Made by a program: the position numbers and the translations under genes
Assembly (NCBI RefSeq): GCF_025612915.1
Contig: NC_069113.1
Coordinates: 14,703,501 to 14,767,500, forward strand
From: Magallana angulata
Taxonomy: Eukaryota > Mollusca > Bivalvia > Ostreida > Ostreidae
Direction: 5' to 3'
Length of the DNA: 64,000 nucleotides
Shown: piece by piece, positions 61,924 through 64,000 of the stretch
Position numbering within the stretch: position 1 is the stretch's first letter
How the letters are laid out: every line of letters starts with the position of its first letter
The notes under the pieces: generated by a model
Seen by the model: only the letters and a program-made list of their open reading frames with translations
Database searches by the model: none
What the model was told of the DNA's origin: nothing

Positions 61924-64000
61924 AATGGTGGTCGTGGCCATTTTGAGACTACATATAGTCACACAAATAGCTCCCTTTAAAATTTAGGAAGTTTTAAAGT
62001 ATTAAAATTTTAAACTTATGTATAATGTTTGAAATTCGTCTTTACTAATTAGTATAGTTTATTACTAATATCAAATCTAAAATTTGATGAACACCCAGCC
62101 TCCTTAATATTCAGTACAGTACAATATCTGGGTCCCTCCCCAACATTGAGGCCTGGATATGTGTTACAGCACTTGAGACTTGTACTTGCGTTTTATTCCC
62201 CGTTGTGGTTCACTATCAGTGATACGTGGGGCGATAACACAAGCGTCAGCTGTAAAAAAAAAATCGCACACCATTTGATATTTATTAGTACAAGTTTACT
62301 TGCGGCATCTGCTCATACTAGATAAAGATGAAACAAAGAAAGAAGAGATCAAAGTTGAGATCACAAACACTGGCACTTGTGCCATACATACGTACATTAG
62401 AAAGTTTCTACGCCACCGCCTCCCGCCTTCTTATTCCCCGGTCTATTTTTATATACATGTATATACCGATACTTATGGACTGCAAATATGTCATTATGTT
62501 CAAGTGTTGTGCCACTCGAAAATTTCCAGCTTTTGGGCATAATGATATCATTTAGCCTTAATAACGAAGTTAATGAGTTTTATTGTTAATTCAAATGTAA
62601 AATTTTCGGAGGGTTTTTTTTTTTCATGACGAAAAACTTGAGCTTGCAATGGTACACATATATCAGTATGCAAAAAAGGGGAAAATCTTTAATAAATTCT
62701 GTGCATATAGTGGTCAAGTGAATCTGTAAATGTATACGTTAAAAAAATTGTAAACAAAAAAATCATAGTTCAGTTAGAATTCAGTTTGTTTGAAAAGGTT
62801 TTATGGGAATCTACGGATCCAAATACAAATCATGCCCCATATGAAATATAATTATTTCGTTATAACAAGATCAAAAATCACCTTAATACCTTTACTATAT
62901 AGTTACATATATTTTAATTGTAATTAGATATTAAGTGAGAAATCTCGTTCAAATGCTGACATCCTTATAATTTATCTTGATCCGTTGTTGTCGGTCGTTT
63001 CTTACTGTGTCACAAGCTGTTCGCCATGATAGTAAGTTTAGTAAGTTTTTGAAAGTGTACAAAAAAAAATTAAAGGACCTAGACATAATTTGATATTAAA
63101 TGTTTATTGTTTATATTTGTTATGTATAAAATTGTTTACTCGTGCATATTTATTGATTGACCAAAATTTGAATTTTATATAGCGATTTACAGAGGTTAGA
63201 TATCATTGATATGTAAACAAAGCTCGATCGCTTTTTATATTTGTTTACAAATAATGCAAAGTAAAGAAATAACAATTTCTCTGACAAAACAAAATTATTA
63301 AATATATTCATAAATGAAATTATCAAAAAAACAAAAACAAAACAACGTTTGATTGAAACTTGTACCAATACCACACTTATGTAAAACAATAACAAGACTC
63401 GAACTTGTTTTCATATCAAAGAATTTCAAGCCCTGTATCTTGCTTGTAACTCGATATTTTACTTTCAAATTTTGACGAGCCATAAAAAGACTTTAAAATT
63501 TTGATATTGAAAATGGAAAAATAAAATACCTTTGTTCAAATTAACACGTCCGTAAGAAGAGCGAATATCTCATTAAATAGTATAAAGGAAAAATAAAAGA
63601 TAAAAAATACATATCATCGAGATCGGAATACATTAAATATCATCCAACATGTCTGCGCCCTTGAGTCAATGAAAGGAACGACTTCTGAAATCTTGCACAA
63701 ATATTGCCATATCTGGTTAATTTGCCTTGATTTTTAAAATGTGATAGGAAAATGCTGTGCAGAAATGTTTATTCTTTGGCTGTTAAACTCGGCGCTAGTT
63801 TGAAAATACCATGCAATGTGCGCGAGCTTTGTTCTGTCAAAACACAACATATTGGTACACTCTGTTCCGTTAGCCCCAGTCGTCAGACATACGGACAATC
63901 TTTTATAACTACGACTACCAATGCAAAAATATTCTATCGTCGCTTTGTTTTAACAACGTGTCAAAACTGCCGAAAACATGATGATTTTAGGAGAGGGAAA

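Larger units (their letters stand above)
61202..64000. other. upstream region of glucosidase copy 2, no gene seen
   Basis: Contains the foldback element at 61319-61823 and a GA microsatellite. Sequence near 63420-63500 resembles the inner part of that element (CTGTATCTTGCTTGTAACTCGA). No coding region was recognised to the end of the window. Confidence 0.5.

Noticed and set aside
62092-62107. CACCCAGCCTCCTTAA, a possible right end of a TTAA-type miniature element
   Set aside because: No matching left end was found within a reasonable distance, so only a solo end could be claimed.
1-64000. tRNA, rRNA or snRNA genes
   Set aside because: No convincing promoter-box pairs or cloverleaf-like sequences were noticed by eye. 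A covariance-model scan was not possible here.

Overview
This is a eukaryotic, AT-rich window with short exons, GT-AG introns, many microsatellites and many short non-autonomous repeats. The gene families (ependymin-related proteins, a Mab-21 protein, carbohydrate sulfotransferases, collagen glucosidases) and repeat signatures such as ACAAGAGGCCCATGG and GCTCACCTGAGC point to a bivalve mollusc, most likely an oyster or close relative. The species call is inference.

Layout. 1.3-5.2 kb holds a decayed DDE transposase (minus strand) split by a 5'-truncated Penelope-like retroelement (plus strand) with a GIY-YIG endonuclease and a hammerhead-like tail. A TTAA-flanked pair of termini at 5.69 and 10.88 kb suggests a 5.2-kb piggyBac-like element with no visible transposase. 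At 11.2 kb is a lone terminal exon resembling opsin transmembrane helix 7. A small secreted eight-cysteine peptide gene lies at 11.8-12.8 kb, with a degenerate tandem copy at 15.7-16.6 kb. From 22.5 down to 17.6 kb, six exons with fully consistent phases encode a predicted 1,026-residue protein joining an acidic N-terminus, an OTU-type cysteine protease domain and a Mab-21 (cGAS-like) domain. A single-exon basic protein of unknown function lies at 26 kb.

Two head-to-head Golgi-type carbohydrate sulfotransferase genes (28.3-32.0 kb minus, 34.9-36.4 kb plus) flank a 743-bp palindrome. Two tandem five-exon ependymin-related genes follow on the minus strand (36.7-38.5 and 40.7-43.5 kb). From 46.4 to 61.2 kb two tandem, 11-exon genes on the minus strand encode protein-glucosylgalactosylhydroxylysine glucosidase (GH65, PGGHG/ATHL1-like). 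Both have a signal peptide and a GPI-anchor-like tail, so they look like secreted or surface enzymes. Their last exons are about 98% identical while the rest has diverged, which suggests gene conversion. The downstream copy carries an in-frame TGA in exon 1.

The exon models were joined by eye from splice sites and reading phase. Several of the genes (sulfotransferases, ependymin-related proteins, collagen-sugar glucosidases, Cys-rich peptide) encode secretory-pathway products acting on matrix or extracellular targets. The OTU-Mab-21 gene is more likely an intracellular regulator or immune factor. The remainder is intergenic or intronic DNA rich in TTAA-flanked miniature elements.
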